DNA from: Viola odorata
Lineage: Eukaryota; Streptophyta; Magnoliopsida; Malpighiales; Violaceae
Length of the DNA stretch: 64,000 nt
Assembly: GCA_963691705.1 (NCBI GenBank)
Contig: OY829541.1
Location: 36,225,661 to 36,289,660 of the forward strand
Reading direction: 5' to 3'
Below, piece by piece: positions 21,243 through 32,540 of this stretch (its first letter is position 1; each line of letters starts with the position of its first letter). A program made the translations under genes and the position numbers. Under the pieces are notes generated by a model, which saw only the letters and a program-made list of their open reading frames with translations, had not been told where the DNA came from and did no database searches.

Positions 21243-22413
21243 TTAATGCATCTCAGGTGGGGCTTCAATCGTCTGATTTTCCTGAAACGTTGGAAATCCT
21301 TCTAGGAATGGTTTGAGTCGCTGTCCATTGACCTTGAATATAATCCCTGTCTTTTCATTCCTAATATCCACTGCACCATGAGGGTAGATATTAGTGATAA
21401 CATATGGACCCTCCCATTTGGTTTTAAGCTTACCTGGAAAGAGCTTAAATCATGAATTGTAAAGAAGGACTTTTCCCCCAAGTTGGAGATTCTTCTCAAC
21501 AATCTTGCTGTCATGGTATGTCTTCATCCTGATCTTAGCTAAGAGCTGGTTATCATATGCTTGATTCCTCAATTCTTCTATTTCGTGGATTTGGAGTTTC
21601 CTTTCCTCACCTGCTTGGTCGTACCTTAGATTGCATTTCTGAATTGCCCAATAAGCTCTATGTTGCATACCTACTGGCAAGTGACATACTTTCCCATACA
21701 CCAATTTGTAATGAGTCATTCCTATGGGGGATTTGTAAGCAGTCCTATACGCCCATAGCGCATCATCCAACCTTTGGCTCCAATCTCGTCGATCTAAGCC
21801 AACGGTCTTAGCTAAGATCGATTTGACTTCTCTGTTTGATACCTCTGCTTGGCCATTTGACTGAGGGTGGTATGCAGTGGAGACTTTGTGGGTTACTCCA
21901 TACTTCCTGAAAAGAGAAACAATAATACTATTGCAAAAATGTGTGCCTCGGTCGCTAATGATCCCCCTAGGCATGCCAAATCTGTTCAAAATGTTAGTTT
22001 TCAAAAATGAAACAACAGTTCTAGCATCATTGGTCCTAGTTGCCTTAGCTTCTATCCATTTAGACACGTAATCCATAGCAAGCAATATATATTATTTTCC
22101 ATCCTACATAGGAAATGGTCCCATGAAATCGATGCCCCATAGATAAAAAAATCTCACAATTTAATATAACATTCATGGGCATTTGATTTCTAGCGCTTAT
22201 GTTTCCTATCTTTTGGCATTCAGGACATGTCTTCCAAAATATATAACTATAATGAAATAGAGTGGGCCAATAAAATCCTAACTCTAGGACTTTTAAGGTT
22301 GTCCTCTTAGCTCCAAAATGTCCACCACATGCATAAGAATGAAAAAATCTCAAAACCGATGGGATTTCAGTTTCAGGAATGCATCTTCTAATCAACTGAT
22401 CAGATCCAATTTT
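21243..22413 (-). pseudogene. Athila integrase, frameshifted
   Basis: Catalyses strand transfer of element cDNA. From 22413: an in-frame TGA after the RNase H part, an HHCC zinc finger (RFFHSYACGGHFGAKRT ... CPECQK), a frameshift near 22085-22120, then the catalytic core with [16 protein letters not shown] and [15 protein letters not shown] giving the second Asp and the Glu. A TGA after LLYNS (21450) is one C-to-T change from CGA. The C-terminal domain ([15 protein letters not shown]) ends in TAA at 21243. Confidence 0.8.
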
Positions 22414-25233
22414 TCAAAGATAAGGATCATCCCAAATGAAATACCTACTATCGTGCTTAATCTTAACCTTTTCTTGAGCCATTAGGTCTCCATGGTGTTT
22501 ACCCGTGGCTAAGAAATTGACTAGGTCGGTAAACCATGGCCTAATTACCTGGACGGCAAATAGATGTTCATCTGGAAAATCATCTCTGATTGGTTCTGAA
22601 TCCGTCTTCACAAAGCACCTAGTGAGGTGGTCGGCGACTAAGTTTTTCTTTCCTGCTTTGTCCTTGATTTCCAAGTTATATTCCTGCAAAAGTAAAACCC
22701 AACGAATCAGTCTTGGCTTAGATTCTGCTTTTTTCAAAAGATACCTCAACGCCGCATAGTCTGAAAAGACTACGACTTTCGTTCCCAACAAATATGATCT
22801 GAATTTGTCCAATGCAAAGATTATTGTGAACAATTCCTTCTCGGTTGTGGTATAGTTCTTTTGTGCGTCGTCAAGCATCTTAGAGGCGTAGTAGATCATG
22901 TGTGGATTTCTACCAATTTTCTGCCCTAGAACCGCACCAACAGCTGAGTTACTAGCATCACACATCAATTCGAATGGCAGGTTCCAATCTGGTGCTTGGA
23001 TGATTGGGGCTGATGTGAGTTTCTCTTTGATCTTGTCAAACGCTTCTTGGCAAGATTCGTCAAAATTGAAGTCCACTTCTTTTTGTAATAGTTTGCACAT
23101 CGGCTCCACAATCTTTGAGAAGTCTTTAATAATCCTGCGATAGAACCCTGCATGGCCTAGAAAACTTCTAACCTCACACACGCATGAGGGGTAAGGCAAG
23201 GTTTTGATAACATCAATCTTAGCCTGGTCAACTTCTATACCTTTCTTAGGAACTACATGACCTAGGACAATACCTTGTTCAACCATAAAATGACATTTTT
23301 CATAGTTAAGAACAAGATTAGTGGTCATACATCTTTTCAAAACATGTTTCAGTGTCGTTAAGCATTTATCAAAATTATCACCATAGACAGTGAAGTCATC
23401 CATAAACACTTCTATACCTTTTTCTACATAGTCTGAAAAGATACTAACCATACACCTTTGAAAGGTGGCTGGCGCATTGCACAATCTGAATGGCATCCTT
23501 CTATACGCAAAGGTTCCAAAGGGACATGTAAATGTCGTCTTCTCTTGGTCTTCTAATGCCACTGGGATTTGATGAAATCCCGAATAACCGTCCAAGAAAT
23601 AGTAATGGGACTTCCCAGTCAATCTTTCCACAATTTGGTCAATGAATGGTAATGGAAAGTGATCTTTTCTTGTGACTTGGTTAAGTCTGCGGTAGTCTAT
23701 GCAGACTCTCCATCCATTCTGAATTCTTGTGGTTCTCTTTACTCCATCTTCACCTTCAGTCATGGTAGTACCTGTCTTTTTAGGCACAACCTGCACAGGG
23801 GAAACCCATGAACTATCAGAGATTGGGTATATAATTCCAGCATCAAGTAATTTAATGATTTCTTTCTTGACAACTTCCATCATCGGAGGGTTTAGCCTCC
23901 TTTGGGGTTGTCTAATAGTTTTCTTATCCTCTTCCACATGAATTTTGTGGGTGCAAATGGTTGAGGATATGCCCTTGATGTCTGCTAAGGTCCATCCAAT
24001 AGCCTCTTTATGTTCCTTCAAAACGCTTGTCAATCTTGTCTCTTCTTCGCCAGAAAGCTTAGCTGAGATTATTACTGGGAGAGTTTTGTCTTGGCCTAGA
24101 TAGGCATACTTAAGGTGTTTTGGCAACTCCTTAAGATCAAGCTCGAGTGCCTGCGCAATAGATGGTAAGATCTTAGAGTTAGACATGCTAAACAATGGGC
24201 AAGGCATGGTTTCCTTCACTGGTTCGGTCTCATGAAGTACCGTTAAGATCTCCCTAAGATCTTCTCGGTTCCCTACTCGGTCTTTCATTTCTTCTAGCGT
24301 CTTAGCTGAGACACTTCTGCTTAAGACAAAATCAAGTGGGTCAGTAGCATTTAAGTCTGCAGTCTCTTCTTCAATAGGGTCTAAGATATCAATAAAATTA
24401 ACACTATGTATCTCATTATGATAATTTAATCTCTCCTTCATGTAGAACTTAATCGTGCTCCCAAAGAATTCCAAAATAATACTACCTTCATAAACGTCTA
24501 TCTTTGCTCTAGCAGACCTAAGGAAAGGTCTACCTAAGAGCACATCAGTGGTACAGGAAGGTAAATCAAAATCTATTTCAACAATATAAAAACCCACAGG
24601 GTATATAAAGTTATTGACTTGGACGAGAACGTCCTCTACCAAACCCTTAGGATGGATCACGGTTCGGTCAGCTAGTTGAATCACCACCTGTGTCTCTTTC
24701 ATGGGTCCCATTTGCAATGCTTCGTATTCCTTTAAGGACATCACGTTGATCCCAGCCCCTAAATCGCAAAGGGCCTTTTCCACCATTTTATTCCCAATTT
24801 TACAAGGGATGGTGAAGGTTCCTTGATCTCCACATTTCTCCGGTAGTTTGCTTTGAAGTACTGAAGAAACATTCTGCAAAAGATTCACTCTCTCAACACC
24901 TGCAAGTTTCCTTTTGTTAGTGCAAAGTTCTTTCAAAAATCTTGTGTAAGAAGGTACTTTAGAAATTAAAACTAGCATAGGAATATTCACTGCCACTTTG
25001 CCAAAAATGCTCATGAATTCTTTAGCTTCGTCTAATTTCTTCTGTTTAGAAGACTTGGGAGGATAGGGAGGTGGAATATCTACTATTTCCAGAGGTTTTA
25101 AACTCTGCTCATCAGTCTTAGCCACTGGCTTAGCTAAGATCGGCTGTTGTGATTGGACTGGAATATCAGTCTTAGTCTCAGTCTTAGCCAAGATTGGTTC
25201 CGGCTGAGCTTCTGCTTGAATTTCTTCGTCCAC
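22414..25233 (-). CDS. Athila pol: protease, reverse transcriptase, RNase H
   Basis: Open for 939 codons. The protease has CDLGAGINVMSLKEYEAL (about residues 157-174) and DVLLGRPFLRSARAKIDVY. RT runs from WRVCIDYRRLNQVTRKDHFP with the catalytic box VFMDDFTVYG. RNase H has ELMCDASNSAVGAVLGQ, SKMLDDAQKNYTTTEKELF and VFSDYAALRYLL. The MDDF box is typical of the Athila branch. The first methionine is not a natural start: the frame continues upstream to 25417, where LARD-A splits gag-pol. RT-RNase H is the best preserved polymerase in the window. Confidence 0.85.
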   Translation of the reverse strand: MDEEIQAEAQPEPILAKTETKTDIPVQSQQPILAKPVAKTDEQSLKPLEIVDIPPPYPPKSSKQKKLDEAKEFMSIFGKVAVNIPMLVLISKVPSYTRFLKELCTNKRKLAGVERVNLLQNVSSVLQSKLPEKCGDQGTFTIPCKIGNKMVEKALCDLGAGINVMSLKEYEALQMGPMKETQVVIQLADRTVIHPKGLVEDVLVQVNNFIYPVGFYIVEIDFDLPSCTTDVLLGRPFLRSARAKIDVYEGSIILEFFGSTIKFYMKERLNYHNEIHSVNFIDILDPIEEETADLNATDPLDFVLSRSVSAKTLEEMKDRVGNREDLREILTVLHETEPVKETMPCPLFSMSNSKILPSIAQALELDLKELPKHLKYAYLGQDKTLPVIISAKLSGEEETRLTSVLKEHKEAIGWTLADIKGISSTICTHKIHVEEDKKTIRQPQRRLNPPMMEVVKKEIIKLLDAGIIYPISDSSWVSPVQVVPKKTGTTMTEGEDGVKRTTRIQNGWRVCIDYRRLNQVTRKDHFPLPFIDQIVERLTGKSHYYFLDGYSGFHQIPVALEDQEKTTFTCPFGTFAYRRMPFRLCNAPATFQRCMVSIFSDYVEKGIEVFMDDFTVYGDNFDKCLTTLKHVLKRCMTTNLVLNYEKCHFMVEQGIVLGHVVPKKGIEVDQAKIDVIKTLPYPSCVCEVRSFLGHAGFYRRIIKDFSKIVEPMCKLLQKEVDFNFDESCQEAFDKIKEKLTSAPIIQAPDWNLPFELMCDASNSAVGAVLGQKIGRNPHMIYYASKMLDDAQKNYTTTEKELFTIIFALDKFRSYLLGTKVVVFSDYAALRYLLKKAESKPRLIRWVLLLQEYNLEIKDKAGKKNLVADHLTRCFVKTDSEPIRDDFPDEHLFAVQVIRPWFTDLVNFLATGKHHGDLMAQEKVKIKHDSRYFIWDDPYL

Positions 25234-25417
25234 ATCGACATCCTCATCCCCAAATGAATGATTACATACCTCCTGGTCTGATTTCGCACCCTTTCGTTCA
25301 GGCAGAACACTTCCACTCCTAAGATGAATAGCACTTACGTTGTGCCTAGGGTTATCCTCGGTGGTGGAAGGTAATTTTCCACTTGTTCCTGGCTGCTGGA
25401 TTTGTTGGGTGAGCTGT
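25210..25417 (-). repeat. Athila segment duplicated on both sides of LARD-A, copy 1
   Basis: This segment of about 207 bp (gag-pol spacer, containing HLRSGSVLPERKG) reappears, nearly identical, at 30805-31011 on the far side of LARD-A. A normal LTR-element insertion duplicates only about 5 bp. Confidence 0.8.
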
Positions 25418-26567
25418 GATGTGTTCCTTGTAGGCTAGAACGCTCTCCTTAGATCGTTGTCCGACGACGTGGATTTCAATGCGGAAATTAACTCGAAGAA
25501 AACCGTGAAACTCCAAGACTGGGTGCTCTTGGCACTTCACGCCGAATCCCTTGAGGTTCTTGGGTCAAACCGATGAATCTCCAAGACTGGGTGCTCTTGG
25601 CAATTCAAAGAAGAAAGACTCAATAGTTAGTGCTTTCAAGTTTTACTTGACAAGCTAATCGAATGCACGAAACTCAATTAGTTGCAAGGTTCATCAAGAA
25701 CAAATGGATAGAGATCCAAAGCAATATGCTTTCAATAATCAATAATCAAAGTCTTCTCAAAATAACATAGGCGGCTCCTTTTTAAAGAGGCGCTAAACCC
25801 TAATTCCAAAAATGGAAACTAGTTTAGTTTCTAAAAAATGAATTAAACGAAAATGGCAACAAGCCACCCTTCCAAATAAGTTCTGAAACCCTAAAATAAC
25901 ATAAATAAAGTCTACTAAATAGGATAGAAGTGCAGGCTCCGCCGTTTAGGTCAAAAGGCCCAAGTGGCTTTGCTTGCGGGTCCGCCGAATCACGTTTTAA
26001 GGAAACAAGGCGTTTTCCTTATTCCCTCGAGCGTTCCCACTGAAATTTGGAGGGAAACTTCCTAACACATATATGAAGTTATGGGCTGAATATTGTGCGA
26101 GTAAATATGCTCCAATCTTCAAAAGGCTCGGCAGTGGCTTTCGCTGTCCAATACGGGCTTGTGATTTGGGCCTGTCCCAAATCCTTCGGGCGTTTCTCCT
26201 GATTTTTGGCCTGGACTCCTCTATTGTATTATAAATGAACATGGCCTGGTCAAAAATAGGAAAAGGGCGCTGGCGGACCTAAAGGTCCGAAGTGGCAAAG
26301 TGTGGCCCATCCGCGGCACGGATCAAGGTCACAAGGCGCGGCTGGGGCGCGCGCAGGCTGGCTTCTTCTGAGGCTGTCTCTGCCTTCAGTTCCATGTGAA
26401 TAAGGCTGCTGAGTCTTGTCTGTAGGGCTCGGGCCCTGGCTCGAGTGATCGGGCCCGTGGGAGGCAATGGGAGGCTCGCGGCTGCATCTTCCAAGGCTCG
26501 GGCCTTGGCGCGGGTGGTTGCGCCTGTGGGTGCATCACTAGGGTTGGCCCTGGCTGGGATCGTATCA
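25418..26567 (-). repeat. LARD-A 3' LTR
   Basis: 1150 bp, TGATACGATCCC...CATCA on the minus strand. It matches 29858-30801 with about a dozen differences over 940 bp, and matches the LARD-C LTRs. Confidence 0.85.
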
Positions 26568-26821
26568 TCCCCTCCATCTTGAGAAGGATTCGCCCTCGAA
26601 TCCAGATCAGCAACATCCTCATCACCTGCATCCAACAACCTTAAGTTAGAAATATCAAAGTAATCACGATTGGAGCCATACCAACCTTGTAGATCCATTT
26701 CGGCTGCAATGTCCTTGAATAGGGCAATGCGTTGGATTGTCCATAGGCTGTCCACACCATAGCACTTGGATTGTCCCTTGCTGCCACCTATACTAAATAA
26801 CTCTAAACAAAGACATGCCAT
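26279..26821 (-). pseudogene. LARD-A ORF, C-terminal part reading into the 3' LTR
   Basis: Frame with GSKGQSKCYGVDSLW, then an acidic GDEDVADLDSRANP segment, then TGPITRARARALQTRL and a stop at 26279, nearly 290 bp inside the LTR. The GPxTRAR(A/S)K-like tail is characteristic of the pol C-terminus in some chromovirus-type gypsy elements. Here it survives without the pol domains. In LARD-C the same tail is thrown out of frame by loss of one C in the LTR. Confidence 0.55.
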
Positions 26822-29010
26822 ACAGAACCAAACGTTCTTTTATTCATGCGGTTAGAAACTCCCAATTGTGGTTGACAAGGTGTCCAATTTAGCATTGTCG
26901 TGCTCAGTCTCCTCCACAATTCCATCCGTGAGTCGCCAAGTGACTCCTTGCTATGATTACTAACAATACTCAAAGGAACAAGATGTGAAAGCATAACATC
27001 CTTAAATAGTATGTTAGTAATAGTTGTGTTATATTGATGTATTAAACCATCATCATATGACCAATACACAGTCAATTTCTGTAACGAGGTACACAACCAA
27101 ATTAAGCGCTCACGCTTGCTATGATATCCTTTATGCATACAAAACATAGACCTTGTTTCAACTAAATAATCACTATAAGTTCTATAAAAATCAGAATTAG
27201 TAGCATAAGGATTAAATCTATGTAAAAACTCAAGCAACTTCGCGAAAAAAGGTTTTCCATTAAAATTACTATCAAAACTTAAAGAAACATCATGTAAAGA
27301 CATAACACTCCTTAAAACTAAGTTATTAATTTCAAACATACTACAGTAACTCACCAAACAACTATCAAACGCATCATATTCATCAAAATTTCGCAAAAGG
27401 TCATGTGACCTAAATAAGTGATCACGCTTGAATAGAGTTTCCTCAAGTCCAGTCGATTTACCCACAATTTTATCATAAATCTCACATATGGCAGAATGAT
27501 CAAACAATATAAATATATGTGAAGATTCAAATAATTTTGTGTTAGGGAAAGTAAGACCTCTCGGCCTAGTTAACACACCAAATCGCTTGCACTTTTGCAA
27601 GTAGTTTTCAAAGGTATATAACTTGGCCTTTGGCTCTTGTATATAATCATCATCAATTAAATTAACTTTATAATCAGAAGCATAAATATTAATGATGTTC
27701 ATATACTCACTCAAATCGCTCCTTAGGAAAGAGACCCATATCATACCCTTTTGGTTAGGTTTTGCCAAATTAGGCACCCTGGATGCACAAGGCTCTTTCC
27801 CTCTTCTTAGTGGTAAGGTAAGAGGCTTCTCCTCTTCCAACAACCTGCTCTTGTTCTGGTCATGAGAGTGAACAACCAAAGTAAAGGAAACAAACGGATT
27901 TGGGTTAGAAAGATCAAGGCGCGATGGCCTAGGTTTTGCTAAAATAGGCACCACGGATGCACAAGGTTCTTTCCCTCTTCTTGGTGGCAAGGTAAGAGGC
28001 TTCTCTTCTGGTAACAACCTGCTCTTGTTCTGAACATTAAGAGAAAGAATAATACAAGAGAAAACAAATGGATTAGCGTTAGGAAAATCTAAGCGTAATG
28101 GCCAAAAATTCAGTTTTTGGAGGCTTGCGCCAAAACAGTTTTTTTGCACATGTATTGCATCCCTCACTTTTTCTCTCTTGGCATAAACACACACCTCTCT
28201 TTTTGATCTCTCAATGCCACTCTCTGCATGCTTACTCTTTTCATGCGAATGTTTTAAACTCTCATCTCTTTTCCCATGCTCACTTTTTTCATGGGGGCTG
28301 TTTTTTATTTCATCTCTTTGCCCATGCTCACTCTTTTCATGGGGGCTGTTTTTCTCACTCTCTTTCTTTTCACTCAACTCTCCTTTTTTGCTCTCAAGAT
28401 TTTTATTGTTCTTAATTCCAGCAAGAGTTGTTTCTGGTTCAATCATATTGCGCTCAACAAGCACCTTAGCATTCTCGGATACGACCGTCACATGCCCATT
28501 GTCACTTGCTACCATCTCACCTTGTGTATTCACAACACTACTAATAAGGCCAGCCAACTGAATTCCCTGAGTTTCATCATTATTGCTAAGAACATGTTGT
28601 GGATGAGTAGTCTTGGCATCTTTAACTTGACTACACTTCCTCGTACCATGATCCTTAATGCTCACTTTATTGTTGGGGCATTGGATTGAAGTGTGCCCTC
28701 GGCCTGTGCATGTATGACACAAAATATCTCGCGTTCGCACACGAGTTGAAGAAGGAATACCTCTCGTCAAACAGGTGTTGGGGTCTCTCTTGCCCTTGAA
28801 GGGTGAAACTTTCGGTCGGATGCTACTCATGCTCACATCACAACGATTGTAGTCCCTCCACTTGCGATCGTCGCCATATGATTTTTGTGATCGCCTAGCC
28901 TCATACTGCTGCTTCCAAGCCCTTATGTCCTGGAGCTAGGCTGCTATGTCCTGCAAGGCCTTGGCTACATCGTTCACAATCGTAGCCTCCTTTTCCGGAT
29001 CTCCTGACAT
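26803..29010 (-). pseudogene. LARD-A gag-like ORF with CCHC knuckle, one in-frame stop
   Basis: Starts MSGDPEKEATIVNDV at 29010. A TAG at 28936-28938 stands where LARD-C has CAG. The frame then runs to 26803. It shows a canonical C-x2-C-x4-H-x4-C knuckle (CHTCTGRGHTSIQC), three degenerate repeats of HEKSEHGxRDE, two copies of a KSRLL.EEKPLTLP.RRGKEPCAS module, and a C-terminal region of unknown fold. Compared with LARD-C a 151-bp block is missing between 26804 and 26805. As a result this copy stops at VWHVFV. No enzyme motif was found. Confidence 0.65.
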
Positions 29011-29857
29011 CCTGAAATTCAAAACAGAAAATTTCCAAGCGTAAAATTGCCTAAAAACTATCACTCCCTCACGTGTTTGCTCTCGTGTTTGTCTCTCTAA
29101 TAATCTCACAATCAGATTGCCTCAGATCCTCCTCCAGTCCTCCAAGATGAACCTGACTCGAATAAATTTCAAGAAAAGCTTCCAAAGAGACGCACAAAGA
29201 AAACTAGTGTAGAAAGAAAATTTTGAGGTAGTATACTCGATTCAATTGCAAAGATCAATCAATCAATCAAGTGTACTACAGAGTAGGAAGGCACAGTAGT
29301 CTTGGAATCAAAGAAAAGCTCAAAATACACAGATTGAGTCAATTGACAACTCAAAAACGCTAATGGCATGCGATTAGGGTTTTGAAACTTGTTTTTGCCA
29401 CAACTTTTGATTCCCAATTCGAAATCCAATGATTCTTTTTGCTATGAGTCACAAATTCACTCTAGTATTGGATTCTGAAAGTACCTGATTTTTTTTTTGA
29501 ATGGTACTGATTTCGCCTCTGTTCTATTTTTTGACGAAAATTGCTTTCTCTTTTTCTCTCTTTTTTTTTTTTTTTTTTTGATATTTCAACGCAACTGAAA
29601 ACACAAATTAACTAAGACACTTTGGGGGACTTTGTTTTTGTTTTTTTTTTTTTGACAATAGTAAAGACCTACAAATCGTTGAGATGATTTGCACACTAAT
29701 CGCACACACAAGACACAATTGACACAAGACAACTAACACACAGCACGCAAGAGAATTGGTGTAGAAGAGAATGAAGGAATACCAATTCTAACAAAGAAAA
29801 CGCAATAATTAAAGGGATAGATTTACCAAGTCAGGACAGCTGAGCTCCGCTACCAAT
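29011..29857 (-). other. LARD-A leader and primer-binding site
   Basis: Non-coding leader with a long T tract (about 29562-29580) and other homopolymers. A pyrimidine-rich GAATTTCAG sits just before the start codon and could be a splice acceptor. Next to the LTR is TTGGTAGCGGAGCTCAG on the minus strand, similar to but not identical with the initiator-Met primer site TGGTATCAGAGC. Confidence 0.5.
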
Positions 29858-30801
29858 TGATGCGTTCCTTGTAGGCTAGAACGCTCTCCTTAGATCGTTG
29901 TCCGACGACGTGGATTTCAATGCGGAAATTAACTCGAAGAAAACTGTGAAACTCCAAGACTGGGTGCTCTTGGCACTTCACGCCGAATCCCTTGAGGTTC
30001 TTGGGTCAAACCGATGAATCTCCAAGACTGGGTGCTCTTGGCAATTCAAAGACGAAAGACTCAATAGTTAGTGCTTTCAAGTTTTACTTGACAAGCTAAT
30101 CGAATGCACGAAACTCAATTAGTTGCAAGGTTCATCAAGAACAAATGGATAGAGATCCAAAGCAATATGCTTTCAATAATCAATAATCAAAGTCTTCTCA
30201 AAATAACATAGGCGGCTCCTTTTTAAAGAGGCGCTAAACCCTAATTCCAAAAATGGAAACTAGTTTAGTTTCTAAAAAATGAATTAAACGAAAATGGCAA
30301 CAAGCCACCCTTCCAAATAAGTTCTGAAACCCTAAAATAACATAAATAAAGTCTACTAAATAGGATAGAAGTGCAGGCTCCGCCGTTTAGGTCAAAAGGC
30401 CCAAGTGGCTTTGCTTGCGGGTCCGTCGAATCACGTTTTAAGGAAACAAGGCGTTTTCCTTATTCCCTCGAGCGTTCCCACTGAAATTTTGAGGGAAACT
30501 TCCTAACACATATATGAAGTTCTGGGCTGAATATTGTGCGAGTAAATATGCTCCAATCTTCAAAAGGCTCGGCAGTGGCTTTCGCTGTCCAATGCGGGCT
30601 TGTGATTTGGGCCTGTCCCAAATCCTTCGGGCGTTTCTCCTGATTTTTGGCCTGGAATCCTCTCTTGTATTATAAATTAACATGGCCTGGTCAAAAATAG
30701 GAAAAGAGCGCTGGTGGACCTAAAGGTCCGAAGTGGCCAAGTGTGGCCCATCCGCGGCACGGATCAAGGTCACAAGGCGCGGCTGGGGCGCGCGTAGGCT
30801 G
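29858..30801 (-). repeat. LARD-A 5' LTR, lacking its first 207 bp
   Basis: Colinear with 25418-26360. The last 207 bp in plus orientation (26361-26567 of the other LTR) are absent and replaced by the duplicated Athila segment. The U3 start and its terminal TG are therefore lost. Confidence 0.8.
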
Positions 30802-32467
30802 AATTTCTGCTTGAATTTCTTCGTCCACATCGACATCCTCATCCCCAAATGAATGATTACATACCTCCTGGTCTGATTTCGCACCCTTTCGTTCAGGCAG
30901 AACACTTCCACTCCTAAGATGAATAGCACTTACGTTGTGCCTAGGGTTATCCTCGGTGGTGGAAGGTAATTTTCCACTTGTTCCTGGCTGCTGGATTTGT
31001 TGGGTGAGCTGGCCTATTTGTTTCTGCATCTCAACAATACTGGACTGAGTAGTTTTTTGCATTTCAGCAAGGCTAGATTGAGTTGCCTGCATGAATTTTT
31101 GCAATGTGTCTTCTATAGGAACTCCGGTAATCTTAAGCGGTTGAGGTGCAGGAGGTAACATTGGGGTATTTGATTGATTTGCTCCAGGTGGTCTGGGTAC
31201 AAAGTGTTGGAAATTTATGGGAGACTATTGTGGTTGTTGGTGGTATTGTTGTTGTTGATTTGGTTATTGATTTGGTTGTTGATTTGGTTGGCTAGACTGA
31301 GGCGGATCTTGCCTCCACCTTATATTGGGATGTTGTCTCCAAGAGTATTGGTTACTTTCATGAGGGAATCTAGGTTGCCTTTGGTTGTAACCATATGCCG
31401 CATTGACCGAGACTGGAGCTGGATCTCCCGGTTGTTCCACCACGTAACAGCTATGGGTGGGATGATCTAATTGTTGGCAAATTCCGCAAATGGAGGGCAT
31501 AGGATTGGCTGCTGCTATTGTAGTTTGTACCTGAGGTGTGGTACCTGTAGAAAGATTCATCAAAATGTTAGTAATCTTGTCTAAGTTTATTTTCTACATT
31601 TATAGTATTTAAAGAAGAAGGTGTAGAATTTCTCTCGGATGAGGCATTGTTTTGGCTGTTGTCAGCCATTGTTTGGAGAAGTAGTTTTGCTCTTGTTGGT
31701 GTAAGATCTTGAAGTGCTCCTCCAGTGGTTGTATCTAACCTTTCCCTATCCTTCACACACATTCCATCATAGAAGTATTGGATTAGGAGATGGTCCGCCA
31801 CTCCATGGGTGGGGCAAATGTCTTGAAGGTCTCTAAACCTTTGATGATACTCGCTCAAACTCTCTCCTCCCCTCTGCTGAACGGAAACTAAACTTTTTCT
31901 TGCTGCCCCTGCCTTAGTCGCTTTCCAATATTTATTTAGGAAGGCAGCGGACATGTCCCCCCATGTTGTAATGGTGTTATGGGGCAAGCTATAGAACCAA
32001 TTCTTAGCTAAGTCCTCGAGAGACCAAGGAAATGACTTCAGTTTGGCTCTCTCGATTGTTACTCCTACTGGTTTGAGGGTATCACATTGGAGGTGAAGGT
32101 TCCTCAAATGGTTATACGGATTCTCGTTTGAGTGGCCATGAAACTTGGTTAAGTTGGCAATGATGTTTGTCTTGATGGACCAATCATTAGCCATCGGGGG
32201 TAGATTAATACAGGAGTAGGTCACTCATTCTGCCCCCATGTTTTGTTCCCTCATCGTCTGTTCTTGTTGGTTTTCCTCCATGGTTGGTATTGGCTTTTCA
32301 GCTGGGCTCGAATCTTGGCCTAGATTGTTGCTGGGACCAGATTCTGTTTGTGTCCCTGAAAATTCACCGTTAGTCTTTCTCTTGGCTTTCTTTCTATTTT
32401 GTGTTTCAGCTTTTGTAAGTTCCGGATTCAAAGGTAGTAGTTCTTCCTTTGAAGACCTGGTCATCAA
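30802..32467 (-). pseudogene. Athila gag, interrupted
   Basis: From 32467: a short basic N-terminus, a TGA after NMGAE (one change from CGA), then the gag core (NLTKFHGHSNENPYNHLRNL ... WFYSLPHNTITTWGDMSAAFLNKYW). A stop and frame change near 31565 follow, then a knuckle-like CGICQQLDHPTHSC, a Q/P-rich segment with two stops, and a region of SSLAEMQKTTQSSIVEMQKQ repeats. The last part (30805-31011) is the duplicated spacer, after which LARD-A begins. Confidence 0.75.
30805..31011 (-). repeat. Athila segment duplicated on both sides of LARD-A, copy 2
   Basis: Near-identical to 25210-25417. Here it is joined on the left directly to the truncated LARD-A LTR at AGGCTG/AATTTCTGC and on the right to the rest of Athila gag. 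Confidence 0.8.
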
Positions 32468-32517
32468 CTGCGAAAGACAAAAATAAAAACAAAACTACAA
32501 GAAACACCGTCAAAAGA

Positions 32518-32538
32518 TCCCCGGCAACGACGCCAAAA
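32518..32538 (-). other. Athila primer-binding site (tRNA-Asp type)
   Basis: On the minus strand, three bases after the LTR, the sequence reads TGGCGTCGTTGCCGGGGATC. It differs at one position from the TGGCGCCGTTGCCGGGGA site known for Athila-type elements. Confidence 0.75.
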
Positions 32539-32540
32539 TT

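Larger units (their letters stand above)
25418..30801 (-). mobile_element. LARD-A: pol-less LTR retroelement inserted in Athila
   Basis: It has a complete 3' LTR, an interior with one long gag-like ORF and no protease, RT or integrase, and a 5' LTR truncated by about 207 bp. It is closely related to LARD-C (53394-59104, plus strand). Size and content fit the class of large retrotransposon derivatives that depend on enzymes supplied by other elements. The end peptide GPITRARARAL suggests descent from a chromovirus-like gypsy element. Confidence 0.75.

Noticed and set aside
28098..28689. Overlapping plus-strand frames rich in F, L, H and S (115-137 codons), also mirrored at 55695-56286
   Set aside because: They are the complement of the repetitive HEKSEHG region of the LARD ORF. 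Their conservation between copies follows from the sense-strand ORF.
30691..31161. 156-codon frame
   Set aside because: A chance fusion of Athila gag spacer with the truncated LARD-A LTR, created by the rearranged junction.
31250..31300. TTGTTGATTTGG microsatellite
   Set aside because: It encodes the P/N/Q-rich stretch of Athila gag on the other strand and needs no separate explanation.
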